Shown here: positions 44,904-54,403 of the stretch, in pieces
Layout of the letters: every line of letters begins with the position of its first letter
Numbering within the stretch: position 1 is the stretch's first letter
Assembly (NCBI RefSeq): GCF_038396765.1
Contig: NZ_CP150096.1
Coordinates: forward strand, 2,897,001 to 2,961,000
Direction: 5' to 3'
Source: Chitinophaga caseinilytica
GTDB lineage: Bacteria; Bacteroidota; Bacteroidia; Chitinophagales; Chitinophagaceae
DNA: 64,000 bases
Position numbers and translations under genes: made by a program
Notes under the pieces: generated by a model
Database searches by the model: none
What the model was told of the DNA's origin: nothing
Seen by the model: the letters and a program-made list of their open reading frames with translations, nothing else

Positions 44904-47900
44904 TTAATTTTAGAGCCTGCTTTTTCTTCCGCTTCCGATTTCGCCAGCTTTTCCTTGGCTTCGGCCTTCAGTTCCGGGATGGGACAGTTTTCGGCGATGC
45001 TCTGGTAAGTGGCTTTGGCGTTGAAATAATCTTTCTGGCGATGGTATATGTCACCGAGGAGGAGGTAGGCTTTTGCTACCCAAACCTCGTAGGAGGAGGT
45101 GATCTTGATGACGTCGAACCCGGCTTTCTCCGCGGCTGCCAGGTCGTTTTTGTCGAAATGGCATTTGGCGATGTTATACCGCGCTTCGGCGCCCACTTCG
45201 GATTTGGTAAGCCCCGTCACGATCTTGTACTCGCTGATGGCTTCGTCGAACTGGCCGCGCTGCTGCATCGATTTGCCGAGGTAGAAATGGCCGATGATCT
45301 GATCGTCTGTCGAAATGTTCTGTGCGCTCAGCAGCTCTTCCGCCAGCGGTGCCACTTCTTCCCAGGCCCCCAGTTGGTAATTGCTGCGGAGCAATCCGCG
45401 GGTAGCGGCCAGGGTATTGTCTTTGGTGGTAGACAGGCTCTTCAGTTGCGCGTAGTATTGCTTCGCCTTGTTGTAATCCTTCACCTGGTAATAATTCAGG
45501 TAGGCAGATTGCAGGGCGGAGCGTTCGGCGAACGGACTGTTCCCGCGGCCCAACACAAACTCGTATGCGGGCAATGCGTTGGTGTAATCTTTCGCGTTGT
45601 AGAGGCATTCTGCTTTATAGAAGCTGGCCTGCAGGGCGAACTGGCCGTTCGGGTATTTCAGGAGGTAATTGCTGAAGGCGGAAACTGCGCCCGTGTAATC
45701 GCCGTTGCTGAAGCGGGTTTCGGCGGCAGCGTAGCTCAGGGAATCTTCCGCGGAGGCGCTGACCGATTTGCCGGCGGCTTTCAAGAGCGCGAGGTAATCA
45801 TCCGTTTTCCCCTGGCCCACATAAATGGTGCGCAGGTTCTGCAAAGCGGCATTCGCTTCGCTGGAGGCGGGGAATTTCTCCACCACGTCCCGGAAATACT
45901 GCATGGCGGTTTTGTCCTGGTCGGTGTTGAAATAGGCAAGCCCCAGTTTCAGCAAGGCTTTCGGGGCATTGGGCCCGTCTGGGTGCTGCTGGAGGATGTT
46001 TTTGAGGTGGGGGATGGCGTCGGTGAAACGCTCGTCGCTCAGGTACGTATCCGCGATCTCCATTTCCGCATCGTTATTGAAGCTGGAGCCGGGATATTTG
46101 GATGAAAGCTGGCGAAGGGTGTTCAGTTTCTCCGCGTGTTTGCCCTGGATGCCGAGGATGATGCTCTTCTGGTAAGTGGCGTAATCCGCACCAGGCTGGT
46201 TCTGGCTGATGGCCTGTTCGTACAGCGCGGTGGCTTTGGGGAAGTCGCGCAGCATGTAGTGGCAGTCGGCCGCGCGGAGCAGCGCGTCGTTGGTGATGCG
46301 CCCTGCGTTGGGGCCGCTGGTCCGCTGCGCCGCTTCGAAATAGGGAAGGGCATTGGCGTATTGTTCCTTTTTCAGGAGGCTGTAACCCATGTTGTAGCTG
46401 GCGGTTTGCACGTTGGCCTCACCGGAAACGGGCGCGCCGCTGCTGCCGAGGTAAGCCTGGAGCGCGGGGATGGCCTTATCGGTCTGCCCCTGCCGGAGCG
46501 CGATTTCCGCTTTCCAGAACTGCGCCAGCCGCGTGATCTGCGGATCGTAATTATGCTGGAGCGAAATGCCGAGGAGACGGTCGGCTTCCGCGAGCTGGCC
46601 GTCGTTCACGAGTTGCGTGGCGCGGCCGTACGATACTTTCTGGTAAGCTTTCAGCACGGCCGGGCTTTTTTCCGGGAGTGCATCGAGCAGGGTGATGGCG
46701 TCTTTGTAATTATTGGTGTTGGCGAAGAGCTGCACGAGGATCTCGCGGGATTCGCGGGTGTATTCGCCGTTCGGGTATTTGTTGATGTAGTTGGTGAGCT
46801 CGGTGATGGCGGCGTCCTGGTATCCCAGCTCGAACGACAGCTTGCCGTAATTGAAGCGGGAGATTTCCTGCTGCTTGGGGTTGGAGCTGTTGCGCGCGCT
46901 GAATGCGAAAGCGTTGCGGGCGTTGGGCTTGTCGCCGGTCCGCAGGTAGCAATCGCCCAGCAGGTACATGGAGTTCTGGCCGAGGGAGTCTTTGGAGCTG
47001 CTCAGTTGTTTGAAGCCTTTGATGGCTTTTTCGAGATTGGCGGTTTGATAGTAGGCGTAGGAAAGCTGGTATACATCTTCTTTCCGTACTTCTTCCGCGT
47101 TCTCGTGATATTCTTCGAGGTAAGGGAGGGCTTTGGCGTATTCTTTCTTTTCAAAATAAGCATGTCCAACGAGCTGTTTCAATTCCGCGTCGTAATACAT
47201 GTCGCCTTTGCGGATGAGCGGTTCGGCGTATTTGATGAGCTGGTCGCGCTTGCCCTGGAAATAATAGATTTCCGCGATGTAATACGGTACAACGGAGGCG
47301 TATTTCGGTTCCTGCTGCACGCGCTGGAAGCTGGTGAGGGCGTCTCCATACTGTTTGTTATAGTAGGAGATGAAGCCGTAATAGTAATTGGCGGGGATGT
47401 AGTACTTGCCCTGGATTTCCTTGATGGAAGCGAAGAGGGGCTGGGCTTTCGCGAAATCTTTCAGGTTGAAGTAGCAATAGGCCAGTTCGAATTTGGCGTC
47501 GGCTATTTCTTCGTTGGAAAGGTTATCGATGGAAGCTTTTTCGTAGTAGGGGATGGCTTCCTGGAGTTTGTTGCGGTGGAAATAATACCGCGCCAGCTGG
47601 AAGCTGATCATTTGTTCGCGGGGCGAGTTGTTGAAGCGGTCGATGAAATCGAGGGCTTTCTTTTCCGCGTCTTCGTTCTGCAGTTTCAGGGCGCACATGG
47701 CGTAATAGAAATGTGCGTCCGTATTCACCAGGGAGCGGTTGGTTTCGGAGAAATAGCCGATCCCGTCGATGGTTTTACGGAACAGCTGAAGAGAGAGGGC
47801 ATATTTACCGTCCCGATAGAGTTGCTGCGCTTCCCGGAAAGTTTTATCCGGTTCCGTATGAATGCGGGTTTGCTGCGCTCCGGCCGGGATGGCGCCGGTA

Positions 47901-47968
47901 AGCCCTGCGGCCAGCAGGAATACGCGGAGGCCCGGAAAAGCGCAGTTTTGTCTGGTGAATAGCTTCAT
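44900..47968 (-). CDS. Large exported TPR protein
   Basis: 1022 residues from ATG 47968 (MKLFTRQNCAFPG with signal peptide to about 31); a longer frame begins at 48010. More than twenty TPR units cover the protein, e.g. DAKFELAYCYFNLKDFAKAQ and ALLKLGLAYFNTDQDKTAM. It ends with a Lys/Glu tail. Translational overlap with the barrel gene suggests a periplasmic partner of that outer-membrane protein. Similar TPR/barrel pairs are frequent in this phylum. Confidence 0.85.
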   Translation of the reverse strand: MKLFTRQNCAFPGLRVFLLAAGLTGAIPAGAQQTRIHTEPDKTFREAQQLYRDGKYALSLQLFRKTIDGIGYFSETNRSLVNTDAHFYYAMCALKLQNEDAEKKALDFIDRFNNSPREQMISFQLARYYFHRNKLQEAIPYYEKASIDNLSNEEIADAKFELAYCYFNLKDFAKAQPLFASIKEIQGKYYIPANYYYGFISYYNKQYGDALTSFQRVQQEPKYASVVPYYIAEIYYFQGKRDQLIKYAEPLIRKGDMYYDAELKQLVGHAYFEKKEYAKALPYLEEYHENAEEVRKEDVYQLSYAYYQTANLEKAIKGFKQLSSSKDSLGQNSMYLLGDCYLRTGDKPNARNAFAFSARNSSNPKQQEISRFNYGKLSFELGYQDAAITELTNYINKYPNGEYTRESREILVQLFANTNNYKDAITLLDALPEKSPAVLKAYQKVSYGRATQLVNDGQLAEADRLLGISLQHNYDPQITRLAQFWKAEIALRQGQTDKAIPALQAYLGSSGAPVSGEANVQTASYNMGYSLLKKEQYANALPYFEAAQRTSGPNAGRITNDALLRAADCHYMLRDFPKATALYEQAISQNQPGADYATYQKSIILGIQGKHAEKLNTLRQLSSKYPGSSFNNDAEMEIADTYLSDERFTDAIPHLKNILQQHPDGPNAPKALLKLGLAYFNTDQDKTAMQYFRDVVEKFPASSEANAALQNLRTIYVGQGKTDDYLALLKAAGKSVSASAEDSLSYAAAETRFSNGDYTGAVSAFSNYLLKYPNGQFALQASFYKAECLYNAKDYTNALPAYEFVLGRGNSPFAERSALQSAYLNYYQVKDYNKAKQYYAQLKSLSTTKDNTLAATRGLLRSNYQLGAWEEVAPLAEELLSAQNISTDDQIIGHFYLGKSMQQRGQFDEAISEYKIVTGLTKSEVGAEARYNIAKCHFDKNDLAAAEKAGFDVIKITSSYEVWVAKAYLLLGDIYHRQKDYFNAKATYQSIAENCPIPELKAEAKEKLAKSEAEEKAGSKIK

Positions 47969-48317
47969 GCTTTTGATATTATTGTCGACAATTTTTAGAA
48001 AAAACGGCACCGGCCGCGAAATATTACAGGAGTGGCAAAATGCACTGCGCTGGAAGGTTCGGGAGGCCGGCTGATGTTGGCAACGTCATGAGGGAAACAA
48101 ACGGGACAAATATACCGGATCGCGCTTACTTTCCCCCTTGCAGGTTATCTACCGCATGTGGATAAGCTGCTGGATGTGGATAACTATTCCGGATGCGAGT
48201 TGCCCGACAGGAGCGAGACTGCTAAATTTGACATTTATTGTTATATACATTAAGATTATCTAAATTTGAGCGAATTCTCTTCGAGGGGAACTCTTATCAA
48301 GAATCAAACCAAAAACT
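47969..48317. other. Divergent intergenic region
   Basis: About 350 bases between the TPR gene and the DoxX gene. Apart from the DnaA-box cluster and the AT-rich part it holds no gene. Confidence 0.6.
48145..48183. promoter_or_regulatory. DnaA-box cluster
   Basis: Two perfect DnaA boxes TGTGGATAA at 48157-48165 and 48175-48183 plus TTATCTACC (two mismatches) on the other strand at 48145-48153. An AT-rich stretch follows at about 48220-48265. Located in the gene-free 47969-48317 interval. Confidence 0.6.
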
Positions 48318-48725
48318 ATGGCAAAACTGCTATCCACCAAGTACAGCAACGCCGGCATCAGTTTGACGCTGTTGTTGCTCCGTTTGCTCTTCGGCGGGCT
48401 GATCATGACGCACGGCTGGCCCAAGCTGGTCAACTTTTCGACGTACGCGCAGAAATTCGCGGACCCTTTCGGCATCGGTAAAACCGCTTCGCTGGGGCTC
48501 ACCATCTTCGCGGAATTTTTCTGCGGCGCCCTCGTGCTGGTAGGCCTCCTCACCCGATTCGCCACCGTGCCCCTCATCATCTGCTTCGTCGTGATCGTTT
48601 TCATGATCCACGGCGGAGACCCCATCGGCAAAAGAGAGCTGGCCATCATGTTCCTCACCGGTTTCACCGCCCTGCTCATCGCCGGGCCCGGAAAATATTC
48701 GCTGGACGGCGCGCTGGGCAATTGA
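48318..48725 (+). CDS. DoxX family membrane protein
   Basis: 135 residues with four membrane helices: LTLLLLRLLFGGLIMTHGWPKL, TIFAEFFCGALVLVGLLTR, PLIICFVVIVFMIHGG and ELAIMFLTGFTALLIAG in order. MTHGWPKL is the DoxX signature. Role in membrane redox or quinone-linked processes is only suspected. Followed by a hairpin terminator. Confidence 0.88.
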   Translation: MAKLLSTKYSNAGISLTLLLLRLLFGGLIMTHGWPKLVNFSTYAQKFADPFGIGKTASLGLTIFAEFFCGALVLVGLLTRFATVPLIICFVVIVFMIHGGDPIGKRELAIMFLTGFTALLIAGPGKYSLDGALGN

Positions 48726-48755
48726 TCCCGCAAAGCCGGACAAATTTTTATCCGC

Positions 48756-48793
48756 AAGAGTTCCTGCGCCCCGGCGCATGGAACTCTTTTTTT
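48756..48793 (+). terminator. Terminator of the DoxX gene
   Basis: AAGAGTTCC (48756-48764) and GGAACTCTT (48780-48788) with inner GCGCC/GGCGC pairing, then T run. Confidence 0.85.
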
Positions 48794-48839
48794 ACCACCG
48801 TAAATCCCCTACATTTACAGGGATTTTTAACAACGGAAC

Positions 48840-49274
48840 ATGTACAGCACAACGATAGACATACGCGTGAGATACGGAGAAACCGACCAGATGGGCTACC
48901 TCTATTACGGCAACTACGCCCTCTATTACGAAGTAGGCCGTACAGACGCCATCCGCCAGCTGGGTTTCACCTACCGCGAGCTCGAAGAACAGGGCGTCAT
49001 CATGCCCGTAGCCGAGCTCCAGGTCAAATACCTCCGGCCCGCGTATTACGACGATGTCATAACGGTCAAGACTATACTGAAAGAGCTCCCGCCCAACCAT
49101 AAGATCCAGTTCCATTCCGAGCTTTACAACCAGGCCGGGGAACTGCTGAACGTAGGCACCGTTACACTGGCGTTCATCGACGCGAAGTCGAAAAAACGCA
49201 TGAACATGCCCGACATCCTCCGGGAAAAACTCGCACCCTATTTCGAAAACAACGCAAACGAACCCCGCTCATGA
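48840..49274 (+). CDS. Acyl-CoA thioesterase (YbgC/4HBT family)
   Basis: 144 residues, hot-dog fold. The signature VRYGETDQMGYLYYGNYALYYEVGRT carries the catalytic Asp. It hydrolyses acyl-CoA thioesters in the cytoplasm; chain preference unknown. It overlaps cinA by four bases and is likely co-transcribed. Confidence 0.9.
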   Translation: MYSTTIDIRVRYGETDQMGYLYYGNYALYYEVGRTDAIRQLGFTYRELEEQGVIMPVAELQVKYLRPAYYDDVITVKTILKELPPNHKIQFHSELYNQAGELLNVGTVTLAFIDAKSKKRMNMPDILREKLAPYFENNANEPRS

Positions 49275-50518
49275 ACAGGATCAGGGCCAGTATCATCACC
49301 ATCGGCGACGAACTGCTGATCGGGCAAACCGTTGACACCAACTCCGCCTGGATGGGCACGCATCTCAACGATGCCGGCATCTGGGTACAGCGGCGCGTAG
49401 CGGTGGGAGACGATCGCCAGGCCATACTTTCCGCGCTGGAAGAGGAATCCGCCAAATCCAAAATCGTACTTATCACAGGTGGATTGGGGCCCACGGCCGA
49501 CGATATCACCAAACCCGTACTGCTGGAATATTTCGGCGGAAAGATGGTGCAGGATGAAGGAACGTTGCGGCATGTGATGGCTATATTCGAAAGGAACGGA
49601 CTGCCCGTGCTGGAACGCAACGTAGCGCAGGCCCTCGTGCCCGACAGCTGTACCGTACTGCCCAATGCGCGGGGCACCGCGCCCGGCATGTGGTTCGAGA
49701 AAAACGATTGCATTTTCGTGTCCATGCCCGGCGTGCCGCACGAAATGAAAGGGATCATGGAAGACGAAGTGATCCCGCGGTTGCAGGAACGCTTCGAAAC
49801 ACCGGCGCTGCTGCATCATACGCTCATCACTTCCGGCATGGGCGAATCGTTCGTGGCAGAAAGGATCCGCGATTTCGAATCCGCCCTTCCCCCGCATATC
49901 AAACTCGCATATTTACCAAGCTACGGTTTGCTCAAACTACGCCTCACCACCGAAGCGCCCGATAAAATAACCGCCGCTGCGGAAATGAAAGACGCCTTCC
50001 AGGCACTGAAGAAAGGGGTGGCGGATATTCTCGTAGCCGATCAGGACCTTCCCATGGGCGTGATCCTCGGCAACATCCTCCTCGAAAAAGGCCTCACGGC
50101 CGGCACGGCGGAAAGCTGCACCGGTGGTCGCATCGCCAGCCAGATCACCGCCGTTCCCGGCAGCTCGCGGTACTTCAAGGGCAGCGTGGTGAGCTACGCC
50201 AACGAAACCAAAATCAACCTGTTACATGTAAACCCCGAAACCCTCCGGCAACACGGCGCCGTCAGCGAACAAACCGTCCGCGAAATGGCGGAAGGCGCGC
50301 TCGACGTACTCAAAGTGGATTGCGTGATGGCCGTATCCGGCATCATGGGGCCCGATGGCGGGACAGACGAAAAGCCCGTGGGCAGCGTCTGGATCGCAGT
50401 GGGAGGGAAGGGGAACATCCGCACCATGCTGTATAAATTCCGGTACGACAGGCCGCGCAATACGGAGATGACCACCGTGGCGGCTATGAACGAACTGCGA
50501 AAATGGCTGGTAGGTTAA
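49271..50518 (+). CDS. cinA: CinA family protein (nicotinamide nucleotide amidase type)
   Basis: 415 residues, two domains. N-terminal molybdopterin-binding-like domain (ASIITIGDELLIGQTVDTN, LITGGLGPTADD), which in some members is ADP-ribose pyrophosphatase; C-terminal amidase domain with AESCTGGRIASQITAVPGSS (nucleophilic Ser) and VMAVSGIMGPDGGT. It recycles NMN in the pyridine nucleotide cycle. The start overlaps the thioesterase stop by four bases. Confidence 0.95.
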   Translation: MNRIRASIITIGDELLIGQTVDTNSAWMGTHLNDAGIWVQRRVAVGDDRQAILSALEEESAKSKIVLITGGLGPTADDITKPVLLEYFGGKMVQDEGTLRHVMAIFERNGLPVLERNVAQALVPDSCTVLPNARGTAPGMWFEKNDCIFVSMPGVPHEMKGIMEDEVIPRLQERFETPALLHHTLITSGMGESFVAERIRDFESALPPHIKLAYLPSYGLLKLRLTTEAPDKITAAAEMKDAFQALKKGVADILVADQDLPMGVILGNILLEKGLTAGTAESCTGGRIASQITAVPGSSRYFKGSVVSYANETKINLLHVNPETLRQHGAVSEQTVREMAEGALDVLKVDCVMAVSGIMGPDGGTDEKPVGSVWIAVGGKGNIRTMLYKFRYDRPRNTEMTTVAAMNELRKWLVG

Positions 50519-50525
50519 ATTCCCT

Positions 50526-50533
50526 TATTTTTG
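50526..50533 (+). promoter_or_regulatory. -7 element of the E2 gene
   Basis: TATTTTTG immediately after the cinA stop, 24 bases before ATG 50558. Confidence 0.5.
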
Positions 50534-50557
50534 TCATCTACTAAAACAATCACTTAT

Positions 50558-51883
50558 ATGGCAATTGTCGAACTGGTGATGCCCAAGATGGGAGAAAGCA
50601 TCATGGAAGCCACCATTCTTCGCTGGCACAAGAAGCCGGGCGACGCGGTGAAAGTGGACGATACGGTGCTGGAGATCGCTACGGACAAAGTGGACAGTGA
50701 AGTGCCCTCCATCGCGGACGGCGTGATCACGGAGATCCTTTATAATGAAAACGATGTGGTGCCCGTAGGCACGGTGATCGCCAGGGTAGAAACCGCTGCA
50801 GGTGCAACGGTTGCGCCTTCTCCTGCCGCCGCTGCGCCCGCGCCGGAAGCGCCCCGCCCCGCAGAGCCCCAGTACCAGACGGCTCCGCCCCGCCCGCAGG
50901 CCGCTCCCGCCGCTGTTCCCGCATCCGGCGAAGCCCGCTTCTATTCCCCGCTCGTGCTCAACATCGCACAACAGGAAGGCGTTTCGTTCGCTGAACTGGA
51001 AAAAATCCCCGGCTCCGGCACGGAAGGCCGCGTTACCAAGAAAGACATCCTCGATTATATCGCCAACCGCGGCAACCACGTTCAGGAACCCGAAGTGATC
51101 CGTGAAGCACCCGCCGCTCCGGCACCAGCTTCCCGCGAAATCACCACCGTGGCCGCCACCAATAGCTACGGCGGAAACGTGGAAATCATCGAAATGGACC
51201 GCATGCGCAAACTCATCGCGGACCATATGGTACGGAGCAAACACACCAGTCCGCACGTTACCAGCTTCGCAGAATGCGACGTCACGAATATGGTTCGCTG
51301 GCGCGACGCGGTGAAGAAAGACTTCGAAAAGCGTGAAGGGGAAAAAATCACTTTCATGCCGCTCTTCGTGGAAGCCGTGGTGAAATGCATCAAGAGATTC
51401 CCGCTGGTGAACTGCTCGCTCGATGGCGACAAGATCATCCTGAAGAAAGATATCAACATCGGCATGGCCACTGCATTGCCTTCCGGTAACCTCATCGTTC
51501 CCGTGATCCGCGATGCCGACACGCTGAACCTGGTAGGCCTCACCAAACAGGTGAACAGCCTCGCCAATGCCGCGCGCCAGAACCGGCTGAAGCCGGAAAA
51601 CACGCAAGACGGCACCTTTACCATTACCAACGTGGGCACGTTCGGCAGCCTTACCGGCACGCCGATCATCAACCAGCCCCAGGTGGCCATCCTGGCCGTT
51701 GGCGCGATCAAGAAACGCCCGGTGGTGGTGGAAACGGAGCAGGGCGATTCTATCGCCATCCGGCATATGATGTACCTGTCACTGTCTTATGATCACCGGA
51801 TCGTAGACGGCTCGCTGGGCTCAACTTTCCTCAGCGCCGTTGCTACGGAACTCGAAAACTTCGACCCCTCCAGGGGATTCTGA
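50558..51883 (+). CDS. 2-oxoacid dehydrogenase E2 (dihydrolipoamide acyltransferase)
   Basis: 441 residues from ATG 50558 (MAIVELVMPKMGES); the upstream extension is not conserved in type. One lipoyl domain with the lipoyl Lys in EIATDKVDSEVPS, an Ala/Pro-rich linker, a peripheral-subunit-binding domain (YSPLVLNIAQQEGVSF...GSGTEGRVTKKDI) and the catalytic domain with His in LSLSYDHRIVDGS. It carries acyl groups in the pyruvate or branched-chain complex; it is the natural partner class for the E1-beta elsewhere in the window, but which complex is unproved. Confidence 0.93.
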   Translation: MAIVELVMPKMGESIMEATILRWHKKPGDAVKVDDTVLEIATDKVDSEVPSIADGVITEILYNENDVVPVGTVIARVETAAGATVAPSPAAAAPAPEAPRPAEPQYQTAPPRPQAAPAAVPASGEARFYSPLVLNIAQQEGVSFAELEKIPGSGTEGRVTKKDILDYIANRGNHVQEPEVIREAPAAPAPASREITTVAATNSYGGNVEIIEMDRMRKLIADHMVRSKHTSPHVTSFAECDVTNMVRWRDAVKKDFEKREGEKITFMPLFVEAVVKCIKRFPLVNCSLDGDKIILKKDINIGMATALPSGNLIVPVIRDADTLNLVGLTKQVNSLANAARQNRLKPENTQDGTFTITNVGTFGSLTGTPIINQPQVAILAVGAIKKRPVVVETEQGDSIAIRHMMYLSLSYDHRIVDGSLGSTFLSAVATELENFDPSRGF

Positions 51884-51900
51884 TAAGGAAAAAGATAGCG

Positions 51901-51937
51901 AAAGCGCGGTGGAACGTTGGTTCTGCCGCGCTTTTTT
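51901..51937 (+). terminator. Terminator of the E2 gene
   Basis: AAAGCGCGG (51901-51909) and CCGCGCTTT (51926-51934) with an internal GAAC/GTTC pairing, then T run. Confidence 0.85.
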
Positions 51938-52420
51938 GTTTTTAGCTTGCCCGGACTTCTTCAAGTATTATGATGATTTGTGCGTGGGCGATAAACAGTC
52001 TCCATGTAATCAATATGAAGGTTTATGCCGCGATTTTTCTCGCTTTATTATTGATAGCCAGTTCAAACAATGGACATCCTTTCTGAAATTTTTATGATGA
52101 TGATTTGTGGTCAATTGAGCAGAGAACAGCTTTTGTAGCGGCAATTTATTTGTAGTCAGCGTAAACGGTTGAAGGATTTTGCTGCGCTTTTTATCGTGAT
52201 TTTATGATTGAGTTTGCGGGCGAACGCGTGAATGGTTCGACAACGTTTTGACCGCACATTTGCTGTACGATTTGCAGTTTTAATTAAGCCAGGGAGGGGG
52301 AGCCGGGTTGTTGCCCGCGCGCTGAAAGCCTTGTTCAGCCAATGTTCTGCCGGGTGGGAGCAGGTGCGTTGCAATAAATTCGTACCGATATTTCCGGCCT
52401 GAAAAAGGGACGCAAAAGAA
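51938..52420. other. Long gene-free stretch
   Basis: Nearly 500 bases before the terminator of the RRM gene. The short ORFs here (for instance one of 72 codons on the minus strand) look random. No structure stood out. Confidence 0.5.
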
Positions 52421-52444
52421 AAGGCTTCCCGTCCGGGAAGCCTT
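52411..52444 (-). terminator. Terminator of the RRM gene
   Basis: AAGGCTTCCC and GGGAAGCCTT (52421-52430 and 52435-52444), 4-base loop; the minus strand continues with a T-rich run. Confidence 0.88.
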
Positions 52445-52475
52445 GTATAGGATCGATAAGAAACTAATCAGCCTA

Positions 52476-52805
52476 TTAATAACGACGATCGCGTCCGCCA
52501 CCGCCGTATCCACCACCGCCACCAGGACGGTTGTTGCGGAAACCACCACCACCATTGGAGGGTTGTTTCGGGCGTGCTTCGTTGACCATCAGTTGTTTGC
52601 CTTCTACTTCACTACCGTTCAGACGCTCCATTGCCTGAGTGCCTTCCTCTTGATTCGGCATCTCGACAAAACCAAAACCACGTGAACGACCGGTTTCGTG
52701 ATCCTTAATGATTTTAGCAGAGGTCACTTGCCCGAATTCGCTAAAGATTTGGTGAAGGTCCTCATCGTTCAACCTGTAGTGGAGGTTGGCTACGTAGATG
52801 TTCAT
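52476..52805 (-). CDS. RRM-type RNA-binding protein
   Basis: 109 residues. One RNA recognition motif with RNP2 IYVANL at the N-terminus and RNP1 RGFGFVEM near 42-49, then a Gly/Arg/Asn-rich tail (GGGGFRNNRPGGGGGYGGGG). Similar single-RRM glycine-rich proteins occur in many Bacteroidota and cyanobacteria, in the latter linked to cold response. A long AT-rich leader (52806-52860) precedes the start and could hold regulatory RNA structure. Confidence 0.93.
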   Translation of the reverse strand: MNIYVANLHYRLNDEDLHQIFSEFGQVTSAKIIKDHETGRSRGFGFVEMPNQEEGTQAMERLNGSEVEGKQLMVNEARPKQPSNGGGGFRNNRPGGGGGYGGGGRDRRY

Positions 52806-53054
52806 GATAAAAAAATTAAAAAATGAAAAATAATACTGAATGAAGATAAGTAATTAACTCAATATTCTGAGCGACGAACCCGGAATTAATTTTCAGGAAA
52901 AGGCTTAATGGAGGAGGTGGAAAAAGCAATACTTATATTAGTAAGAAATTGAATTATATACATATTAGTTAAAAAATAGTTATTCTGGAGGGGCCTGGCC
53001 GGCCGACCAAAAAAATCCGTAAATTCAGGTAGGACGGATCTAATCGTCAAGGCT

Positions 53055-53774
53055 ATGAAAGTATTGAGCGAAACTTGGTTTGCCGACGGATACATCGATT
53101 TCGAGCTGAAAAAATATACCTTGCTGGCTTATTTACAGGAAATCAACCGTTGTTTCGACCAGAACAGATTATACCCCCAATTGGGCGACGTCATCTTCCA
53201 CTATAACAACCTCGTCGCCTTCAGAGACACCAAACAGTTCCTTCAGCAGCACTTCCCCAAACGCATCACCGCGGTAGACATGCAGCGCCTCCAGATCCTT
53301 TACGAACAACTGGTGGCAGACGATGAACTGATGGAAGAACTGGAAAATATCATCCAATTCGCCGTTCCCGAAATCAACACCGTGATCCAGGGCGGAACGG
53401 AAATCTACGAATTCGTGGAAGAACAGCTGAACATCGCGCCGGTAGGCATCGTTCCGCTCGACAGCCACGAAGGGTATATGCTGCTGCTGGACGGAGGCGC
53501 CGGCCACACCAACGTGTACCAGTACCGGTTAACGATCTTCGAGCGGGCCGATGAAAAATATCGCGGCATCCACACCCAGTTTATCAGCACCTATGCCCGC
53601 AGCCTCGCCAACTCGCAGCAAAGCATCAAATCCGACCTCATCCGCCACCGCCGCGAGCTGCCTAACCCTGCCGTATACACGGTGGAAACGGGGATGACGT
53701 TCCCGCTGGAAGAAACGTTGCTGCCCGTGGCCAAACGCTTGCTGGTAAAGTATATCACGCAGCACGCTGCATAG
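53055..53774 (+). CDS. Conserved protein of unknown function
   Basis: 239 residues. No recognised domain. N-terminal half helical (LLAYLQEINRCFDQNRLYPQLGDVIFHY), a DDELMEELENIIQFAVPEI segment, then beta-strands around GYMLLLDGGAGHTNVYQYRL; the second half may form a small sandwich. No signal peptide, so likely cytoplasmic. Transcribed convergently to the DUF4230 gene. I believe similar proteins occur in Chitinophagaceae but cannot name a family. Confidence 0.75.
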   Translation: MKVLSETWFADGYIDFELKKYTLLAYLQEINRCFDQNRLYPQLGDVIFHYNNLVAFRDTKQFLQQHFPKRITAVDMQRLQILYEQLVADDELMEELENIIQFAVPEINTVIQGGTEIYEFVEEQLNIAPVGIVPLDSHEGYMLLLDGGAGHTNVYQYRLTIFERADEKYRGIHTQFISTYARSLANSQQSIKSDLIRHRRELPNPAVYTVETGMTFPLEETLLPVAKRLLVKYITQHAA

Positions 53775-53779
53775 CCCGG

Positions 53780-54403
53780 TCACTTCAGCCCGGGCGTATC
53801 CAGGTTGGTAATGCTGTTCGTGAAATTGACTTTCAATTCGTACCCAAGCGGCGTATAATAGTTGCGAAGGATGGCGATGATCTTGTTCATACTTTGCTTC
53901 TGGTACATGACGTTTTCTTCGAGCTGCGAACGGTTGGTATCGTACAGTTTTTTCTGGACTTCCGTGTAGGTTTCATCATTCGAAAACGTGAACCAGCCTT
54001 TGCGGGACGAGGTTTCCATCTGGTTCATCCGCAGCTCGAAACTCAGCAGTTTGGGCGGCGGCAACTGGATGGTGACGGTTTTCCCGGAAACGGTAAGGCT
54101 GAAGTTGGTACTGTCCGTATCCACGCCGTACTTGGCGGTATACGGAACGGACACCCAGGCCGTGTTTTCGGAGAACACCCGTTTGAGGTTATCGCTCCAT
54201 TCCCCGCTGTTCTCGACATTGCTTTGCTTGAAGGAAGCGTTCCCCTGTACCTCGAGGCTGGCCAGTTCCGCGATCTCCCGGATCAACAGCACGTTGTTGA
54301 CCGCTTTCTCGTTCACGGTACTGCCTGAACCGGAGCAACGCCCGAGCAGGAAGATGCCGATGATGAAAAGGATGATGACCGCCCAGGTCAGGATTTTTTT
54401 CAT
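53780..54403 (-). CDS. DUF4230 membrane-anchored protein
   Basis: 207 residues. N-terminal membrane helix (LTWAVIILFIIGIFLLG) then an extracytoplasmic domain with the DUF4230 pattern: LLIREIAELASLEVQG, VSVPYTAKYGVD and PPPKLLSFELRMNQ. Function unknown; the family resembles stomatin-like folds in profile but that is uncertain. The start overlaps the upstream GNAT gene by four bases. Confidence 0.85.
   Translation of the reverse strand: MKKILTWAVIILFIIGIFLLGRCSGSGSTVNEKAVNNVLLIREIAELASLEVQGNASFKQSNVENSGEWSDNLKRVFSENTAWVSVPYTAKYGVDTDSTNFSLTVSGKTVTIQLPPPKLLSFELRMNQMETSSRKGWFTFSNDETYTEVQKKLYDTNRSQLEENVMYQKQSMNKIIAILRNYYTPLGYELKVNFTNSITNLDTPGLK

Noticed and set aside
46136..47962. 608-codon plus-strand frame opposite the large TPR gene
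   Set aside because: The TPR repeats on the minus strand explain the open frame; low-complexity Val/Phe-rich product.
51840..52097. 85-codon plus-strand frame overlapping the E2 end
   Set aside because: It starts inside the E2 gene in another frame and runs through its terminator hairpin.
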